Shown one piece after another: positions 61,647 through 64,000 of a DNA stretch of 64,000 nucleotides. A model generated the notes under the pieces. It ran no database searches, was not told the DNA's origin, and worked only from the letters and a program-made list of their open reading frames with translations. The first letter of the stretch is position 1; each line of letters starts with the position of its first letter. The stretch comes from Euonymus europaeus (lineage: Eukaryota; Streptophyta; Magnoliopsida; Celastrales; Celastraceae), in NCBI GenBank assembly GCA_963580455.1, contig OY756965.1:2554501-2618500 (forward strand). Reading direction: 5' to 3'. Made by a program: the position numbers and the translations under genes.

Positions 61647-61808
61647 TTAAGCAATCCTACCATATTGAAGGACCATCAGATGATCTGTAGTAGTAGTTGA
61701 TGAATCCGGAAGCAAAGTGAATTCATCTCTTGGATTCCATATAGTATCTCTTACATGCTGGAGCGTCAGGAAAGGTAGAAGCTGTTGTCCTCTACATGTT
61801 ATCTCTAC
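61647..61808 (-). CDS. Last exon of a gene extending beyond the window, LAX2-like
   Basis: On the minus strand an ACAG acceptor is followed by a 53-codon exon ending in a stop: VEITCRGQQLLPFLTLQHVR, DTIWNPRD, a Ser/Thr run, then DHLMVLQYGRIA. The composition is clearly protein-like. It resembles the ubiquitin-like (RAWUL-type) C-terminus I associate with LAX PANICLE 2 family proteins, regulators of axillary meristems, but this is from memory and uncertain. No upstream exon could be found between 61812 and 64000, so the final intron is over 2 kb or the exon is an isolated remnant. Confidence 0.5.
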   Translation of the reverse strand, partial: VEITCRGQQLLPFLTLQHVRDTIWNPRDEFTLLPDSSTTTTDHLMVLQYGRIA

Positions 61809-61811
61809 CTG

Positions 61812-64000
61812 TTTTTTTTTATCAATCAATCACAATCATGAAGAAAAAAATCAAAAATTAAATAACATTACCATAATTAATAAAGAAGAAGAAGAAGAAT
61901 AACAGTTTACATTAAGCAAACAATATAATTAATATCACACTTGTGCATGAAAAAGAAAAGATTTGCTTTTACAATAATGATATGCTTTGATCATGAAGTG
62001 AGTCATTATCATGGTCTATAGTTGGAAGAACATTTGATCATGTAAGAATTGAAATACTTACTCATGAGAGAAAACTAGTTTCACATGCAATGTCTTCTTA
62101 AAACCAACCAATCTGCTTTTCCTTAAGTGGATCATCATATCTAGAAAAAATGTCTTCTTTCAAAAATAAAAAAAAATAAGCATCATGTTTTGCAATTTGA
62201 CAACCACTTATAAATTATAATTATCTCAAGTGCACGTTTGATTCACAATGAGATCGTGCAATGAGAATAAGAATCCGACCTAAAGTAGGTTCCCAATCTT
62301 TTTGATGTTGTTTGTGGTTCTTAATTTTTTAAAAGAAATCCATCATCAAACCCTAAACTTTTTTTTATATGATAGGATCCCCAGCTCAGCGTGTCACTCT
62401 GTGACAATTGGACTGGCCCACCCAAAGTGGTGGATACAGCCCTGAAAAGCAATTACAAGAGAGTCTAGGTCCAAGGTACATATATAATCAGGGTTGTCAC
62501 ACACTAGCTGAGTAAGAGCCCATTCACGCAATTACGAAGAATGGCAGTACTCATGAGGCTTGAACTCACAATCTTCTCAATTATGAGATGTTATTGTGGT
62601 CAAGTTCACCATCTTAATCAACGACTCGTTGTTTTCTAAATCCTAAATCTTAAAATGTAAATCATAATTCCTAATTTAAAAAAAAAATAAAGAACTTCAT
62701 CAACAAACATGTAGTTGTTTCAACCTATATAGCACCAAACGAACTCAAATAATTATACACACAAGTACACAAAATTAGGTCAATCAAAATTGGTAGACAC
62801 ACAAAAAATTCACTTAGAAGTAACGAAAGATGTAAAAGGAAGTTCTATATAGGAGTAGATGTACATTTCTCTACCCCGATTTTTTTCAAAAAGAAAAAAT
62901 AAATCTATTTTTTTTATTATCATGTTGAAGTCATGCTTTGTCACTACCTTAACTCTATGGCATGTCCCATATTGGATTGTTGACGTCTACTTCACCCCAT
63001 AAAATATATACTAATTATATCTCTATTACGAAATTAGAAAAAATAAATAGTTTAAAGATAAAAATGAAATTTGAGATATAGTTGAGATACGATAACATAT
63101 ATGTATCTATATTTAATCATTACATGGCCTACCCTAGCCAGCATTTGCTCCTAAGCTTAAATCATTACACATGGACTTTTATTATTAAATCTATGGAATA
63201 AAAAATGATAATAATGAAAGTAAACTTGGTGGTGGATCCAAAAAGCACGGCAAGGATTATGCACTCATACTTAAATCAAATCTCTCTCCACACACACACA
63301 CATATTAAAAAGATTTAAGTTTTTCATGCATTTTCTTTAATGAATCTGATTTTTAAGGAAAAAAGGAATCCCACCCCAATCATATATAAAACACTTCTTG
63401 ATAGTTACATCTCAAACACGTCTCTTTCACGTAGCTTTCTTTTTTTTCCTTCCCAAAAGAACCCTAATGAGACAGATCCATAAGCTATCTTGACAATATG
63501 CATATACATATATTTATTTATTTTCCATGCACATCAAACTCATTCACCAACTAATAATGTAGAGATTATTTTTTTTAGAAAAAGGAATTCAACAATCCGG
63601 AATGATTCTGCTGTTGACTAACAGCTATAGCCCATGCATTGCTTTCCTCAGACGTAAAAGAAATGAATAATATATATGTGTGTGTGTGTGAAAGTGCCCC
63701 ACTTGAGGGTTTTTTTATATCAAAAGTCATTTTTAAGCACAAATCCATATGAACAGAAATGGTGATGGGAGGACGAAGAGGGCCCCCTAGACTTAAAAGA
63801 TATTGGGCTGATGAGTTGAAAGAAGCAAAAGCGTGAGGAAACAACGCATGCAAAAAGACTGAGAACGACAAGGTCCACGTGTGACTTTTCAAACCCTACG
63901 ATGTTTAATATTTTTTGTCATGGTGGTGGTGATGATGATCATGTTAAGATCAAGCTTTTGACCTTTAACACAATCTTATCATATTTGAACAAGATAAAGT
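61812..64000. other. Probable large intron, with a SINE-like segment
   Basis: No exon recognised on either strand. About 62375-62640 looks like a tRNA-derived repeat: the minus strand has GAGTCGTTGATTAAGATGGT (box A-like) and TGTGAGTTCAAGCCTCATGA (box B-like). The frame at 63575-63892 (minus, 105 aa) has no motif. Confidence 0.4.

Overview
The window is nuclear DNA of a flowering plant, most likely a eudicot. Genes are split by many short GT-AG introns and separated by long AT-rich spacers full of transposon debris. Every protein I could assemble resembles an Arabidopsis protein. There is no bacterial-type gene organisation and no CRISPR array. All gene models below were built by joining exons by hand at splice consensus sites with reading phase checked; they have not been aligned to any database.

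Layout, left to right. 1-1560 is the 5' end of a Ty3/gypsy-type LTR retrotransposon on the minus strand (open gag frame, primer-binding site, 429-bp LTR). 1561-4283 holds a MITE and a broken receptor-kinase fragment between direct repeats. 4284-6149 (minus) is an AP2/ERF factor of the RAP2.6L/ERF113 type. 6150-9990 is non-coding. 10715-13556 (plus) is an otubain-type deubiquitinase (OTUB1). 15741-23675 (minus) is a 13-exon Mei2-like RNA-binding protein with a near-perfect inverted repeat in its second coding intron. 24380-29340 is intergenic with retroelement tails, a second copy of the MITE and a 34-bp palindrome.

30026-41281 (plus) is a KRYPTONITE/SUVH4-type H3K9 methyltransferase. Its introns carry a 520-bp hAT-type element, two SINE copies and a 57-bp triplication. 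43317-43988 (plus) is the small plastid protein LIR1, with an evening-element motif in its promoter. 44268-45593 (minus) is a small P-loop ATPase resembling SWSAP1. It is divergent from 45968-48274 (plus), an intronless DYW pentatricopeptide protein matching RARE1. 49900-51350 is a decayed LINE. 51643-54083 (minus) is a serine carboxypeptidase of the SCPL45 type. The rest is LINE fragments and AT-rich DNA, ending with the last exon (61647-61808, minus) of a gene that continues beyond the right edge.

The genes do not form a pathway. They are ordinary nuclear genes for transcription, RNA binding, chromatin silencing, protein turnover and plastid function. Their order is informative: from memory, the best Arabidopsis counterparts fall in two short blocks (At1g281-294 and At5g132-140), which suggests a fractionated ancestral segment. 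I found no clearly new biological system. The best leads are the intronic 111-bp inverted repeat, the kinase fragment between direct repeats, two GC-AG introns, the shared ATPase/PPR promoter, and the conserved block itself.
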